Assembly: GCA_937915865.1 (NCBI GenBank)
Contig: CALGIG010000099.1
Span: forward strand, 1 to 64,000
Direction of reading: 5' to 3'
Source: an uncultured Prolixibacteraceae bacterium
Lineage (GTDB): Bacteria > Bacteroidota > Bacteroidia > Bacteroidales > Prolixibacteraceae
Length of the DNA stretch: 64,000 bases
Both the position numbers and the translations under genes were made by a program. Below are positions 17,610 through 27,164 of this stretch, in pieces. A model generated the notes under the pieces. That model was not told the origin of the DNA. It worked only from the letters and a program-made list of their open reading frames with translations, and ran no database searches. The stretch's first letter is position 1; each line of letters begins with the position of its first letter.

Positions 17610-20600
17610 TCATTTAAACTGATTATCGATTTCTTCCTGGCTTACGTGTTTCCCTGAAACAAAAGTGTAAATGGCTGGAATAACAAACAACGTAAGAATC
17701 AGGGAAAAAATAATTCCACCAACAATTACAATACCCAGAGGAATACGGCTGGTAGCCGCAGCTCCGAGGCTTAAGGCAATAGGTAAAGCTCCAAGAGATG
17801 TGGCAAGGCTAGTCATTAAAATTGGGCGCAAACGTTGGGTTGCAGCATCAATAACTGCATGATATTTATCTAATCCATGACCTCGTTTCTGATTGGCAAA
17901 TTCTACTATCAGGATACCATTCTTGGTTACCAAACCAATCAAAGTAATCATTCCAATTTCAGAGAAAATGTTGAGTGTATGACCAAAAATCCAGAGGCTT
18001 AATACAGCTCCTGCAATTGCAAGGGGCACAGTAATCATGATTATGAAAGGATCTTTAAAGCTTTCGAATTGGGCTGCCAATACCAAATAGATGAGCAATA
18101 AGGCCAGCATGAATGCAAAAGCAGTGTTCGACGAACTTTCAGCATAATCGCGCGATGGTCCACTCAGTGAAGTTTGGTAACTTTCGTCGAGCAATTTATC
18201 TGCAATTTCCTGCATTACCTTTACTCCATCGCCAATGGTGTGCCCCTCGGAAAGAGAGGCCTGAATTGTAGCCGATTTATATCGGTTGAAGTGGTAAATT
18301 GTGGGTGGATTAGCGTTGTCGGTAATTTCCAAAACTTCGGATAATGCAATGTTGTTTCCTAAGCTATTTCGCACATATAGTTTACTAATGTCAACCGGTT
18401 CCTGACGGTCTTTCAGTCCCACCTGGCTGATAACCTGGTATTGACGGCCATTCATAATGAAATACGCCAACCGTCGTCCACTGAATGCACTTTGAATAAC
18501 ATTGGCAATGTCGGAAACAGTCAGACCTAATTCCCTGGCTTTTATTCTGTTTATGATAATGTCTACTTCAGGTTTATTAAATTTAAGGTTGACATCAACA
18601 TTTTGGAATGTTTTATCATTTCTTGCTAACTCCAGAAATTTTGGGATTACTTCTTTTATCTTATCAAAATTCAGGTTTTGAATTACAAATTGAACAGGTA
18701 ATGCTCCTCTGGAACCTAATCCAACCGAGATCGTTTGTTCTTCGACAGGGAAAATGCGTAAATTATTGTATCTGACAACTTTTTTGGCCAGCTCACGTGC
18801 AATCTGGCTTTGAGATCGGTTTCTTTCTTCTGCCGGGATTAACCCAATGCGGGCCGAACCGGCATTAAGTCCGGCGCTTCCTCCAAATCCGGGTAAAGCC
18901 ATAAATGAGTAACTAACTTCCGGGATTGAGTCTATCAGAAAGTTTGTGAAATCGGCTCCTGCATTGGTCATATAACCGTAGCTGGCTCCTTCCGGGCCTG
19001 TTATCTGGAAACGGACACTCCCTTTATCTTCAATTGGCGCAAGTTCGCTTTGTAAACGAGTTCCGATAAAAAAGATTACGAATAAACAGGCGACAACAAT
19101 TACCCAGGCAATCCAACGTGAACGAACAAAATGACTTAACAGCTTCTTGTACCCATTCTCCATACCGCTGAAAAATGGCTCGGTAGCCATGTAAAATTTG
19201 CCATGTTGAGCGTTGGGCTTATTGAGTATTACATTCAACACCGGGGTGATAGTTAGAGATACAAAGGCAGAAATTAAAACTGCGCTACCAACTACAACTG
19301 CAAATTCACGGAATAAACTTCCAACAAAACCAGTCAGGAAAAGTACGGGCAAGAATACGATTGCTAAAGTAAGAGATGTTGAAATTACAGCAAAGAAGAT
19401 TTCTTTACTTCCTTCCAATGCAGCTTTACGTATAGGCATTCCTCCTTCAAACTTTCGAAATATGTTTTCGGTAACAACAATACCATCATCAACCACAAGT
19501 CCTGTTGCCAGAATAATTCCAAGTAATGATAAAATGTTTATTGAGAATCCGGCCAGGTACATGACGAAGAATGTAGCGATAAGCGATATTGGGATGTCAA
19601 TTAACGGACGGACTGCAATCAGCCAGTTACGAAAGAAGAAGAAAATTACAAGGATAACAAGAAGAAAAGCTACGATAAGTGTTTCCTTTACTTCGTTGAG
19701 CGAACGACGGACATTCCTTGTATTGTCAATCAGAACAGTAAATTTGATGTCACTTTTTTGTGACTTTTTAATCTCATCCAATCGACGGTTAAATTCGTCT
19801 GAAATGTTTATATAGTTTGCTCCGGGTTGAGGAGTGATTGAAATACCAACGCCGCTTACTCCATTCAAAAGCCAACTTCGTTCGTAATTTTCAGGGCCAA
19901 GTTCAACTTTGGCAACATCTCCGAGTCGAACGATGCCTTCATCGTCTTCCCTGATGATTAAATCGCTGAAATCTTTTTCGGTGACCAAGCGCCCCATCGC
20001 CCTGATGGTAAGTTCGGTTTTGTCTCCATATATTTTCCCGGAAGGAACTTCTACATTTTCCTTGTTTAATACGGTAGTTATATCGTTAAAAGCAATATTG
20101 TAAGCAGTAAGCTTGTTCGGATCGATCCAGATACGCATAGCCGGACGTTTTTGCCCAATAATATTTACCGAACTAACTTCTGGAATGGTTTGGAATTTAT
20201 TTTGAAGCACATTCTCGGCATAATCGCTCAGTTCCAGCAATCCTTTACTAGGGCTTTGAATGGCCATCATGATAATGAAATCGCTGTTGGCATCGGCTTT
20301 GGTAACCACCGGCAGGGCATCAATGTCCTGGGGCAGGTTTCTGGATGCCTGGCTGACTTTATCGCGAACGTCGTTTGCAGCAGCTTCCAGGTTACTTCCA
20401 AGCGTGAATTCAACAGAAATATTGCTGCTGCCTACCGAGCTTGAGGAAGTAATTGTTCGGATTCCAGGAATGCCGTTAATCGATTTTTCCAGCGGTTCAG
20501 TTATTTGGCTTTCAATTACATCGGAATTTGCACCTGCATAAGATGTGCTTACAGTAATCAGTGGTGGATCGATGGCAGGATACTCGCGCACTCCTAAAAA

Positions 20601-20690
20601 GCTAAACCCAATCACCCCGAAAAGGATAAGGAATAAGCTCATTACTGTTGCCAGTACTGGTCGTTTTAATGAAAGTTCAGATATATTCAC
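17610..20690 (-). CDS. RND efflux transporter permease (HAE1-type)
   Basis: 1026 residues of the AcrB/MexB type. It has an N-terminal TM, a large periplasmic loop, a TM bundle with the proton relay pair in GLVVDDGIVVTENIF, a second loop, and a final TM bundle with GLVTKNGILIVEFANQ and RLRPILMTSLATSLGALP. It exports lipophilic compounds with proton influx as the inner-membrane pump. Translation appears to start at GTG (20690), since NISELSLKRPVLATVMSLF is the usual N-terminus and no closer ATG fits. It sits between the adaptor and the TolC gene, 36 bases after the adaptor. Confidence 0.95.
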   Translation of the reverse strand: MNISELSLKRPVLATVMSLFLILFGVIGFSFLGVREYPAIDPPLITVSTSYAGANSDVIESQITEPLEKSINGIPGIRTITSSSSVGSSNISVEFTLGSNLEAAANDVRDKVSQASRNLPQDIDALPVVTKADANSDFIIMMAIQSPSKGLLELSDYAENVLQNKFQTIPEVSSVNIIGQKRPAMRIWIDPNKLTAYNIAFNDITTVLNKENVEVPSGKIYGDKTELTIRAMGRLVTEKDFSDLIIREDDEGIVRLGDVAKVELGPENYERSWLLNGVSGVGISITPQPGANYINISDEFNRRLDEIKKSQKSDIKFTVLIDNTRNVRRSLNEVKETLIVAFLLVILVIFFFFRNWLIAVRPLIDIPISLIATFFVMYLAGFSINILSLLGIILATGLVVDDGIVVTENIFRKFEGGMPIRKAALEGSKEIFFAVISTSLTLAIVFLPVLFLTGFVGSLFREFAVVVGSAVLISAFVSLTITPVLNVILNKPNAQHGKFYMATEPFFSGMENGYKKLLSHFVRSRWIAWVIVVACLFVIFFIGTRLQSELAPIEDKGSVRFQITGPEGASYGYMTNAGADFTNFLIDSIPEVSYSFMALPGFGGSAGLNAGSARIGLIPAEERNRSQSQIARELAKKVVRYNNLRIFPVEEQTISVGLGSRGALPVQFVIQNLNFDKIKEVIPKFLELARNDKTFQNVDVNLKFNKPEVDIIINRIKARELGLTVSDIANVIQSAFSGRRLAYFIMNGRQYQVISQVGLKDRQEPVDISKLYVRNSLGNNIALSEVLEITDNANPPTIYHFNRYKSATIQASLSEGHTIGDGVKVMQEIADKLLDESYQTSLSGPSRDYAESSSNTAFAFMLALLLIYLVLAAQFESFKDPFIIMITVPLAIAGAVLSLWIFGHTLNIFSEIGMITLIGLVTKNGILIVEFANQKRGHGLDKYHAVIDAATQRLRPILMTSLATSLGALPIALSLGAAATSRIPLGIVIVGGIIFSLILTLFVIPAIYTFVSGKHVSQEEIDNQFK

Positions 20691-20726
20691 GGGTAAGATT
20701 CAATTGAGTTCGACAGAATGCAACAT

Positions 20727-21764
20727 TTATAATTCGCTTAGCTTTTTAGCCTTTTTTACTTTTATCAGGGCGTTTGGCCGTACCGAAAGCATTCCACTGA
20801 TAATTACACTATCTCCAGGGTTTAAGCCATTTGTAATCTCAACAAATTTACTGTCACGGCCTCCGGTCTCAACATCGGTAAAAACAGCTTTGTTTTTGTG
20901 GACGATAACAAGTTTGCTCGATAGTGCGTCAGGAATAATAGCATTACTTGGGACCCTTATCCCTTCATGGTTTTGATCAATAGTTACCTTAACAAATGCT
21001 CCGGGAGCAATGAGCCCGTTATCAAGCAAAGCTCTAGCTTTCAGGTTTCTGGTTGTAGAGTTAATTTGTGGTTCGATGGCGCTTATTGTTGCATAAAGCG
21101 CTTCCTTGCTATCGTTGGTCTGTACCCTAACTTTATCACCATTCTTTATCAAACTTGTGTAAGTCTCAGGAATTGTAAAATCAATTTTTACTTTGTCAGT
21201 TTGTTGCAGGGTACCAATAAGGGTACTTGGCGTAACATAAGCGCCCTGACTGACCTGACGTAACCCGAGTTGACCTGGAAATGGTGCTTTAATTACTGTT
21301 TTGTCGATAAGCGCAGCGGTAACCTTAATATTTGCGTCCACAGTGTTTAGCTGGTTAACTGCTGCATCGTAATCGGCTTGGTTTACGCCATTAACTTTAA
21401 GCAGATTCGCAAGTCGTTTCTCTGTTTTCTGAGCTAAATCGAGTTGCGACTTTTGCTGCTCCAGTTGTGCCTGAAGTTCGGCGTCGTTAACCCGCGCTAA
21501 TATTGTTCCCTGCACTACCTTTCCTCCATCGGGAATATTTAAATAAATCAGCCTGCCGCTTGTTTCCGGTCGAAGTTCAACCATTTCGTTGGGCAGAACA
21601 GTTCCGTTAACTTCCAGATTACTTGCCACATTCTCGATGCTTGTTATTACAACATCAACATCAATAGCAGCTTTTTCTTTTTGAGGAAGAGCTTTATTTT
21701 TTGATTTACAGGAAAAAAATAATGGAATAGCTAAAAGAATAACTATTAGACTTAAGGATTTCAT
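20727..21764 (-). CDS. RND efflux periplasmic adaptor lipoprotein
   Basis: A membrane fusion protein linking pump and outer-membrane duct. The ATG at 21764 gives a lipoprotein signal ending LFFSCKSK. Another ATG at 21785 adds seven residues and is less likely. The barrel-sandwich hybrid shows VELRPETSGRLIYLNIPDGG and the returning half IDKTVIKAPFPGQLGLRQVS. The helical hairpin between them is short. The C-terminal domain contains LNPGDSVIISGM. It is first in the operon adaptor-pump-TolC. A candidate -7 element lies at 21804-21811. Confidence 0.92.
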   Translation of the reverse strand: MKSLSLIVILLAIPLFFSCKSKNKALPQKEKAAIDVDVVITSIENVASNLEVNGTVLPNEMVELRPETSGRLIYLNIPDGGKVVQGTILARVNDAELQAQLEQQKSQLDLAQKTEKRLANLLKVNGVNQADYDAAVNQLNTVDANIKVTAALIDKTVIKAPFPGQLGLRQVSQGAYVTPSTLIGTLQQTDKVKIDFTIPETYTSLIKNGDKVRVQTNDSKEALYATISAIEPQINSTTRNLKARALLDNGLIAPGAFVKVTIDQNHEGIRVPSNAIIPDALSSKLVIVHKNKAVFTDVETGGRDSKFVEITNGLNPGDSVIISGMLSVRPNALIKVKKAKKLSEL

Positions 21765-21803
21765 GTGCTTATAATTATTGTGCATAGTTGGTTTTTTGTG
21801 CTA

Positions 21804-21811
21804 CAAATGTA
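21804..21811 (-). promoter_or_regulatory. Candidate -7 element of the RND operon
   Basis: On the minus strand this reads TACATTTG, a match to TAnnTTTG, about 40 bases before the preferred adaptor start. The -33 match is poor. Confidence 0.35.
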
Positions 21812-22319
21812 AATGATAATCGAATTATCTGAATTTTAATTGACTTGAAAATATTCAATAGGTTTAATCTTTGGTTGAAAGAAGGATGAAAAAATATTGT
21901 TACGGGTAATTTCTCATTTTTCCCACTCAAGTAATCTTTGTTTGCTTCCAAGTATTACAATTTCTCTTGTTTCATGAGCAGTTGCCTTGATCATCACTAA
22001 CTACGAAATATGGAATGAGTATGTATTCAATAGTAGTATCCAGAAGCTGGCTTTGTTTTTCTTTATTCTTCTCTTTAATTTATAACATAAACATTATAAA
22101 GATAGTCAGAAAGCCGGTTGGAATGAGGCAGACCGAACAGTTCAATCAAATCTTCAACATGATGTTGTTTATGAAGATCCGGATTTTGATATTCGGTTTA
22201 GATAATCGAAAAAATCGCACTTTAAACTACCAAAAAGGTTTGTTAACTTGCGCTGGCTTATTGGATAATACCGCAAATTGAAAATTTAGAATTTCTAACT
22301 TATAATTCATAAACTCAAC
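21812..22319. other. Intergenic region between the RND operon and the mutarotase
   Basis: About 500 bases with no confident gene. A reading frame on plus at 22086-22205 looks protein-like and is listed as a possible remnant. A short minus-strand frame near 21910-21995 (starting MIKATAHETREIVI) is also open but too short to support. Confidence 0.4.
22086..22205 (+). pseudogene. Possible gene remnant
   Basis: Codons from 22086 to the TAA at 22203-22205 read AGWNEADRTVQ and HDVVYEDPDFDIRF, with a helical then acidic tail. The text vaguely recalls the tail of AbrB/MazE-type antitoxins. There is no start codon and the frame is closed upstream, so at best it is a 3' fragment. Confidence 0.2.
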
Positions 22320-23234
22320 ATGATTGATATTGATGAACTTGATGAAAAATTTAGCATTGAGGGCGAAGTCGGTTTTGCCGAGCTTGATGGCGATTTGGTA
22401 TACATAACTGTATCGAACAAATATGCTGATGCCGATATTTGTTTGTATGGCGCACATATAACTAGTTTTCGTCCGCGTAACACTATGGATTTGCTTTGGA
22501 TGAGCCCCGAAAGTAATTACGAGGTTGGTAAGCCCATTCGCGGAGGAATTCCGGTATGTTTTCCATGGTTTGGGCCACACAAAACCGATACAGAAAAACC
22601 TCAACATGGTTTTGCCCGCTTGATGTATTGGGATGTTGTTTCAACTGCGACTAATTCTTCAGATGAAACAGTAGTTAAGCTTGGTTTAAAATCTTCTGAG
22701 GAGACCAAAGTCTACTGGCCGTATGATTTTTATGCAGAATTAACAATTGTTGTTGGTAAAAAACTTACTGAAAGACTGAGAGTTACTAATGTTTCTGGTG
22801 GACCATTTAGCTACACTTGTGCGTTACATACTTATTATAGTCTGTCGGCTATTGAAAGTATTTCGATCGAGGGGTTAAAAGGATTAACTTATTACAACCA
22901 GCTTACTGGTGAAAATGGTGTTCAGGAGGATGATAAACTATTTATTACTGAAGCCTTAACCCGTCATTATTTAAATACAGAAATGCCTGTAGTTATTGAT
23001 GATAATGCATTTCACCGTAGGATCAAAGTTGATAAATCAGGAAGTAAAGTAACCACGGTATGGAATCCGGGAGCTGAAACCTGCGCCAATATTGGCGATT
23101 TGCCCGACGATGGTTATGAAACGTTTGTTTGTATCGAAGCCACCAACGCATTCGATTACCCGATAAACCTGAATCCGGGAGAATCGTTTGAAACTTCGGC
23201 CATTATTGGGATTGACGATACTCCGATATTTTAA
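22320..23234 (+). CDS. Glucose-6-phosphate 1-epimerase / hexose-6-phosphate mutarotase (YeaD family)
   Basis: 304 residues of the aldose-1-epimerase-like fold. Members interconvert alpha and beta anomers of hexose 6-phosphates in the cytoplasm. Family text includes LYGAHITSFRPR, the substrate loop GGIPVCFPWFGPH, ALHTYYSLS with the active-site histidine, and VWNPGAETCANIGDLPDD near the C-terminus. Length and layout match YeaD. The AT-rich leader holds no clear promoter that I would defend. Start is ATG at 22320. It is not in an obvious operon, and a palindromic repeat follows it. Confidence 0.88.
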   Translation: MIDIDELDEKFSIEGEVGFAELDGDLVYITVSNKYADADICLYGAHITSFRPRNTMDLLWMSPESNYEVGKPIRGGIPVCFPWFGPHKTDTEKPQHGFARLMYWDVVSTATNSSDETVVKLGLKSSEETKVYWPYDFYAELTIVVGKKLTERLRVTNVSGGPFSYTCALHTYYSLSAIESISIEGLKGLTYYNQLTGENGVQEDDKLFITEALTRHYLNTEMPVVIDDNAFHRRIKVDKSGSKVTTVWNPGAETCANIGDLPDDGYETFVCIEATNAFDYPINLNPGESFETSAIIGIDDTPIF

Positions 23235-23534
23235 ATTGTTTAACTCACATAGGATAGTTCATTGTAGAAGTAAGCAATGAGAACAATTTATTGTCGTATT
23301 TTTTGTACTCACCCCCGAAGTCCGCAAAGCGGCCGTTCCCCCTCTCTTCAAAAAAAGAGAGGGGGGAAGCATCGCAGACTTCGACGTGAGCTCAGTCGAA
23401 CGATGCGCGGGGGTGAGTCTGTATAAAAAAAATAAATTTGTGTCCGACATAAGTCCGTTCTTATTACTTAAACGCTAATTCAATGAACTATTTTTTGCCG
23501 TTTCGCTTTAGCGAACGATTATGATAAATTTACC
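23235..23534. other. Intergenic region with a long palindromic repeat
   Basis: A 300-base gap dominated by the repeat at 23307-23418. Nothing else is recognisable apart from short AT-rich flanks. Confidence 0.5.
23307..23418. repeat. Palindromic intergenic repeat (copy 2)
   Basis: Outer arms ACTCACCCCC (23307-23316) / GGGGGTGAGT (23409-23418) match those at 10756-10845. Inside lies a strong stem about 23336-23366 (C/T-rich against A/G-rich) and another pair GCATCG/CGATGC. It is an imperfect relative of copy 1. Confidence 0.75.
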
Positions 23535-24005
23535 ATGAAAAAGACCAATGCCGCCCGGCTACTCGATGCCAAAGGAATTTCGTATGATTTAACCGAATAC
23601 GAAGTTGATGAAAACGACTTAAGCGCAATTACTTTAGCCAAAAAGATCGGTCAGGATGTGGAGCAGATTTTTAAAACACTGGTGCTTCGAGGCGATAAAA
23701 CTGGTGTTTTTGTTTGCGTCATTCCTGGTAACGCCGAGGTCGATCTGAAAAAGGCCGCCAAAGTTTCCGGAAATAAAAACTGCGCTATGGTTCACCAAAA
23801 AGAATTACTCGGACTCACCGGCTATATTCGCGGCGGTTGTTCCCCACTAGGCATGAAAAAACCTTATCCTATTTATATTCATGAAACCTGCCAGTTGTTC
23901 GACCATATTTATATCAGCGCCGGTCAGCGCGGTTTACAGCTTAAACTTAATCCTGAAGATTTAATTAAAATGGTTGACGCTGAGGTTTGTGATGTGGCTG
24001 AATAA
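23535..24005 (+). CDS. ybaK: Cys-tRNA(Pro)/Cys-tRNA(Cys) deacylase
   Basis: A 156-residue YbaK/EbsC-family editing protein that removes cysteine mis-loaded on tRNA-Pro. Diagnostic text includes TNAARLLDAKGISYDL, FKTLVLRGDK, VIPGNAEVDLKKAAK with the key lysine, and GYIRGGCSPLGMKK followed by ISAGQRGLQLKLNPEDL. The length matches the family. Start is ATG at 23535. It is an independent gene between a repeat and the TonB receptor unit. Confidence 0.93.
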   Translation: MKKTNAARLLDAKGISYDLTEYEVDENDLSAITLAKKIGQDVEQIFKTLVLRGDKTGVFVCVIPGNAEVDLKKAAKVSGNKNCAMVHQKELLGLTGYIRGGCSPLGMKKPYPIYIHETCQLFDHIYISAGQRGLQLKLNPEDLIKMVDAEVCDVAE

Positions 24006-24081
24006 AGAGTTACGGGTTGCGAGTTAAAAGTGCGGTGAGAACAGTTATCTCGTAACCTGAAGCCCATAACAATTCCTAATT

Positions 24082-24111
24082 ACATTTCATCCTCTTTTTC
24101 TGACAATTCAG
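24082..24111 (+). promoter_or_regulatory. Candidate LytTR-type direct-repeat operator of the TonB receptor unit
   Basis: Two 9-base repeats, ACATTTCAT (24082-24090) and ACAATTCAG (24103-24111), are separated by exactly 12 bases, giving a 21-base period. This is the architecture known for LytTR-domain regulators. A LytTR regulator is encoded at 28327 in the same unit. The repeat ends 10 bases before the -33 element. Confidence 0.5.
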
Positions 24112-24121
24112 CAACTGTTTT

Positions 24122-24152
24122 TTTGGGCTTCGAACGTTTTGTTTCACTTTTG
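24122..24152 (+). promoter_or_regulatory. Candidate promoter of the TonB receptor unit
   Basis: TTTG at 24122-24125 and CACTTTTG at 24145-24152 are 19 bases apart, close to the Bacteroidota TTTG-N19-TAnnTTTG pattern with one mismatch at the first -7 base. The implied start point (about 24159) lies beyond the ATG at 24157 and so favours the GTG start at 24181. Confidence 0.45.
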
Positions 24153-24180
24153 ACACATGAAACAACAGAAACTCAAAGCC

Positions 24181-26346
24181 GTGAAAAAAACATTTACAAC
24201 AATTATCGCTTTCCTAATTTGTCTGGGTGGATTTGCACAGACAATTATCCTTGGAAAGGTATCCGAAGAAAAAGGAGAACCGCTTCCTGGTGCCAGCATT
24301 TATTTGAAAGGCACCTACGACGGAACTACCAGCAACGAAAATGGTGCATTTAAATTTAAAACCAGTAAAACTGGTCATCTGGTATTGTTAGTCGAATTTA
24401 TGGGTTATGTTCCTCTAACCCGGAATGTAGAATTAAAAGGCGACACAATCAAAGTAAATGCTATTTTGAAAGAAGCTTTTAACCAGCTAAATGCCGTTAC
24501 AATTACTGCCGGGACATTTGAGGCTGGCGATAAGAAACGAGCAGTAACCATCTCTCCGCTCGATATGATGACCACTGCTGGTGCCGCCGGTGATGTTTAT
24601 GGAGCTTTGCAGTCGCTTCCGGGAACGACTACCAATGGCGAGTCGGGCCGCTTGTTTGTAAAAGGTGGCGACAGCGAAGAGTCGCAAACCTACATCGATG
24701 GGGCGCTGGTGCCGGTTCCGTATAATTCGTCGGCCCCAAACATGTCAACCCGCGGACGTTTCAACCCGTTCATGTTTAAAGGGACAATGTTCAGCACTGG
24801 GGGTTATTCAGCCGAATATGGTCAGGCATTGTCATCGGTTTTACTGCTGAACACCAACGATATGCCTGAAGAGGATCAGCTGGATTTGTCGTTCCTTATG
24901 GTTGGTGTTGAAGTTGCAGGTACTAAAAAATGGAGTTCAGGAGCAATTACCGGAACTCTTGGATACAATAATCTGAAACCATACATGAGTTTGGCCCCTC
25001 AGAATTATCATTGGATTGACGAGCCTGAATCGATCAGTGGTGCAATTAGTTTCAGGCAAATGACAAGTAAAACAGGAATGTTGAAAGTTTATTCGAGCAT
25101 CGATAATGGCAGCTTTACAGTTAGTCAGAAAAACATGGATGCTGGTGGACAGTTAGCCGATTACAAGCTGGGCAACGATAATACATTTGTAAATGCCTCC
25201 TGGAACGACAAACTTGGTGAAAACTGGGCGATCAGTTCAGCAACGTCGTTTACCAGTAATAAAGACAATATTTATTTCGACCAAACGCATGTGATTAAAA
25301 AAGTACAGGGAACTTACCTGAAAACCAATCTTTCGTACCCGTTTAGCGAAAAATTTATCCTGAAATTTGGTGGCGAATTGTTCTCGAAAAATTACACGCA
25401 AAATGCCCGGATAGACAGCGAAGTTCACGATAACAGTTTTACCAATAACAACTTTGCCGGATTTACCGAAGCGCAGGTTTATGCATCTTCGAAGTTCGTT
25501 ACTCGTATTGGAGGAAGGATTGAATATTCAGATTACCTGAACAGTTTTCGTTTTGCACCGCGCTGGTCTACTGCATATAAAATCAGTGATAAAAGCCAGT
25601 TATCGTTAGCTTACGGCTGGTTCTTCCAAAACCCGGTTGACGACTATTTGCTGTACACCGATAAAATAAAACCCGAACGTGCTGATCATTATACCTTCAG
25701 TTTTCAGTCGTCGGCCAACGACCGCACCCTGAAGGCTGAGTTGTATTACAAAAACTACCGCGATCTGGTTAAACTGAATGGTGGGGCATTTTACCTGCCA
25801 ACCAGCTACAACAATACCGGAAGCGGCTATGCCCGTGGACTCGATCTGTTCTGGCGCGACAAAAAATCGATTAAAGGCGGCGATTACTGGATTTCGTATT
25901 CGTTTGTCGATACCGAACGCGATTACCGGAATTTCCCGCACAAAGCCGTGCCATCGTTTGCCAGCAAGCACAACCTGGCCGTGGTGTACAAACATTGGTT
26001 TCCGGGTATTCGCTCGTATCCGGGGATAAATTTCAAGTATTCGTCGCCACGTGTTTACAACGATCCAAACTCGTCGGTTTTTAATGGTGAGAAAATGCTG
26101 GCTTATAAAAGTCTGGATGTTAGCTGGAGCTTTTTGTATCGGCCCAATATCATTTGCTACGCAGCGGTAAACAATGTCGCAGGTTTTAAAAATGAATTTG
26201 GCCGCACTTACTCCAGCACTCCCGATGTTTCAGGCAATTACCCGAGTGCCGCTATCGAACCCAGTTCAACCCGCTTTTTTGTGGTTGGAGTATTCATCAC
26301 GCTTACCCGAAAAGGAAGCGCCAATCAGTTGGACAAGATTGAATAA
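24181..26346 (+). CDS. TonB-dependent receptor with carboxypeptidase-like domain
   Basis: An outer-membrane gated porin. A signal peptide (KKTFTTIIAFLICLGGFAQ) is followed by a carboxypeptidase-D regulatory-like domain (ILGKVSEEKGEPLPGASIYL, about residues 22-105), a plug (VYGALQSLPGTT, YIDGALVPVPY) and a beta barrel ending in an aromatic-rich strand (RFFVVGVFITL). ATG at 24157 is possible, but GTG at 24181 starts a cleaner signal peptide and fits the promoter. At about 720 residues it is shorter than SusC proteins and has no SusD partner, so it may import a metal chelate or small molecule. It heads a unit with a periplasmic protein and a LytS/LytTR pair. Confidence 0.88.
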   Translation: MKKTFTTIIAFLICLGGFAQTIILGKVSEEKGEPLPGASIYLKGTYDGTTSNENGAFKFKTSKTGHLVLLVEFMGYVPLTRNVELKGDTIKVNAILKEAFNQLNAVTITAGTFEAGDKKRAVTISPLDMMTTAGAAGDVYGALQSLPGTTTNGESGRLFVKGGDSEESQTYIDGALVPVPYNSSAPNMSTRGRFNPFMFKGTMFSTGGYSAEYGQALSSVLLLNTNDMPEEDQLDLSFLMVGVEVAGTKKWSSGAITGTLGYNNLKPYMSLAPQNYHWIDEPESISGAISFRQMTSKTGMLKVYSSIDNGSFTVSQKNMDAGGQLADYKLGNDNTFVNASWNDKLGENWAISSATSFTSNKDNIYFDQTHVIKKVQGTYLKTNLSYPFSEKFILKFGGELFSKNYTQNARIDSEVHDNSFTNNNFAGFTEAQVYASSKFVTRIGGRIEYSDYLNSFRFAPRWSTAYKISDKSQLSLAYGWFFQNPVDDYLLYTDKIKPERADHYTFSFQSSANDRTLKAELYYKNYRDLVKLNGGAFYLPTSYNNTGSGYARGLDLFWRDKKSIKGGDYWISYSFVDTERDYRNFPHKAVPSFASKHNLAVVYKHWFPGIRSYPGINFKYSSPRVYNDPNSSVFNGEKMLAYKSLDVSWSFLYRPNIICYAAVNNVAGFKNEFGRTYSSTPDVSGNYPSAAIEPSSTRFFVVGVFITLTRKGSANQLDKIE

Positions 26347-26381
26347 AGGCCTCCCCCAACCCCCTCCCAAAGAGGGGGCTT
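26346..26381. repeat. C-rich intergenic repeat (copy A)
   Basis: A run of the form CCTCCCCCAACCCCCTCCC, an AAAG loop, then GAGGGGG. An inverted partner lies at 26460-26493 and a third copy at 34591-34620. Confidence 0.7.
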
Positions 26382-26459
26382 ATAGAGTGGTTATGAAATA
26401 GTTTGTTTGATAGAGAATAATAATTATAAAGTATAAATTCACAACGGGCTTCTTTTTTA

Positions 26460-26493
26460 GCCCTCCCTCTCGGGGAGGGTTTGGGAGGGGCTT
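26460..26493. repeat. C-rich intergenic repeat (copy B, inverted)
   Basis: CCCTCCCTCTCGGGGAGGG followed by TTTGGGAGGGGCTT is the reverse orientation of copy A, so the two can pair into one long stem between the receptor gene and the next gene. Confidence 0.7.
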
Positions 26494-26509
26494 CAAAAAT
26501 AAAAACATC

Positions 26510-27154
26510 ATGAAAAAAATTGTCTTATCAATCGCAGTAGTGTTATTCAGTTTAGTTTCAATGGCTCAAAAAGCCGAGTTTTATAAGGCCATGGGCGAAA
26601 CGCTTCCTCAGTATGGAAATTGCAAGAGTGTGTCCGATTTTCAGGCATTAGGAAATAAGTTTGAGCAGATCGCCAATGTCGAAAAATCGGAATGGCTACC
26701 ACTTTATTATCATGCTCAGTGTTATGTTATAATGAGTTTTAAGGAGCAAGACGCAACTAAAAAAGATAGTTACCTGGATGTTGCCGAAAAATCGATTAAA
26801 AAATTGATTGAAATGGCTCCCACCGAAGCTGAAGTTTTTGTCCTTCAGGCTTTTTTTTATACCGGGCGACTGGTTGTTAATCCGATGGAACGTGGCCAGC
26901 AATATAGCGGACTTTCTGGCCAGGCGATAGAAAAAGCCTTAGCTTTGGACGCCTCAAATCCGCGCGCCAAATTAATGAAAATCCAGATGGACATGGGAAC
27001 TGCCCAGTTTTTCGGGACTGATCCAAAGTCATTCTGTCCTCAGGCTAAAGATTTGCTTGCCAAATGGGACGAATTTAAACCGAAATCGCCGCTTCATCCT
27101 AATTGGGGAAAAGATCAGGTTGCAGGAATTGTAGCTAATTGCGAAAAACAATAG
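26510..27154 (+). CDS. Periplasmic TPR-like protein of unknown function
   Basis: 214 residues with a signal peptide (MKKIVLSIAVVLFSLVSMAQ) and a helical body. Segments such as LDVAEKSIKKLIEMAPTEAE and AIEKALALDASNPRAKLMKI look like two degenerate TPR units. Cys residues occur at three places (NCKS, QCYV, SFCPQ). I do not recognise a named family. It lies between the TonB receptor and the histidine kinase on the same strand, so it may take part in sensing or handling the imported ligand. Start is ATG at 26510. Confidence 0.7.
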   Translation: MKKIVLSIAVVLFSLVSMAQKAEFYKAMGETLPQYGNCKSVSDFQALGNKFEQIANVEKSEWLPLYYHAQCYVIMSFKEQDATKKDSYLDVAEKSIKKLIEMAPTEAEVFVLQAFFYTGRLVVNPMERGQQYSGLSGQAIEKALALDASNPRAKLMKIQMDMGTAQFFGTDPKSFCPQAKDLLAKWDEFKPKSPLHPNWGKDQVAGIVANCEKQ

Positions 27155-27164
27155 CTTTGGCCGG

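Noticed and set aside
22015..22281. 88-codon plus ORF upstream of the mutarotase
   Set aside because: Composition is not protein-like, and it overlaps in another frame with more plausible text at 22086-22205.
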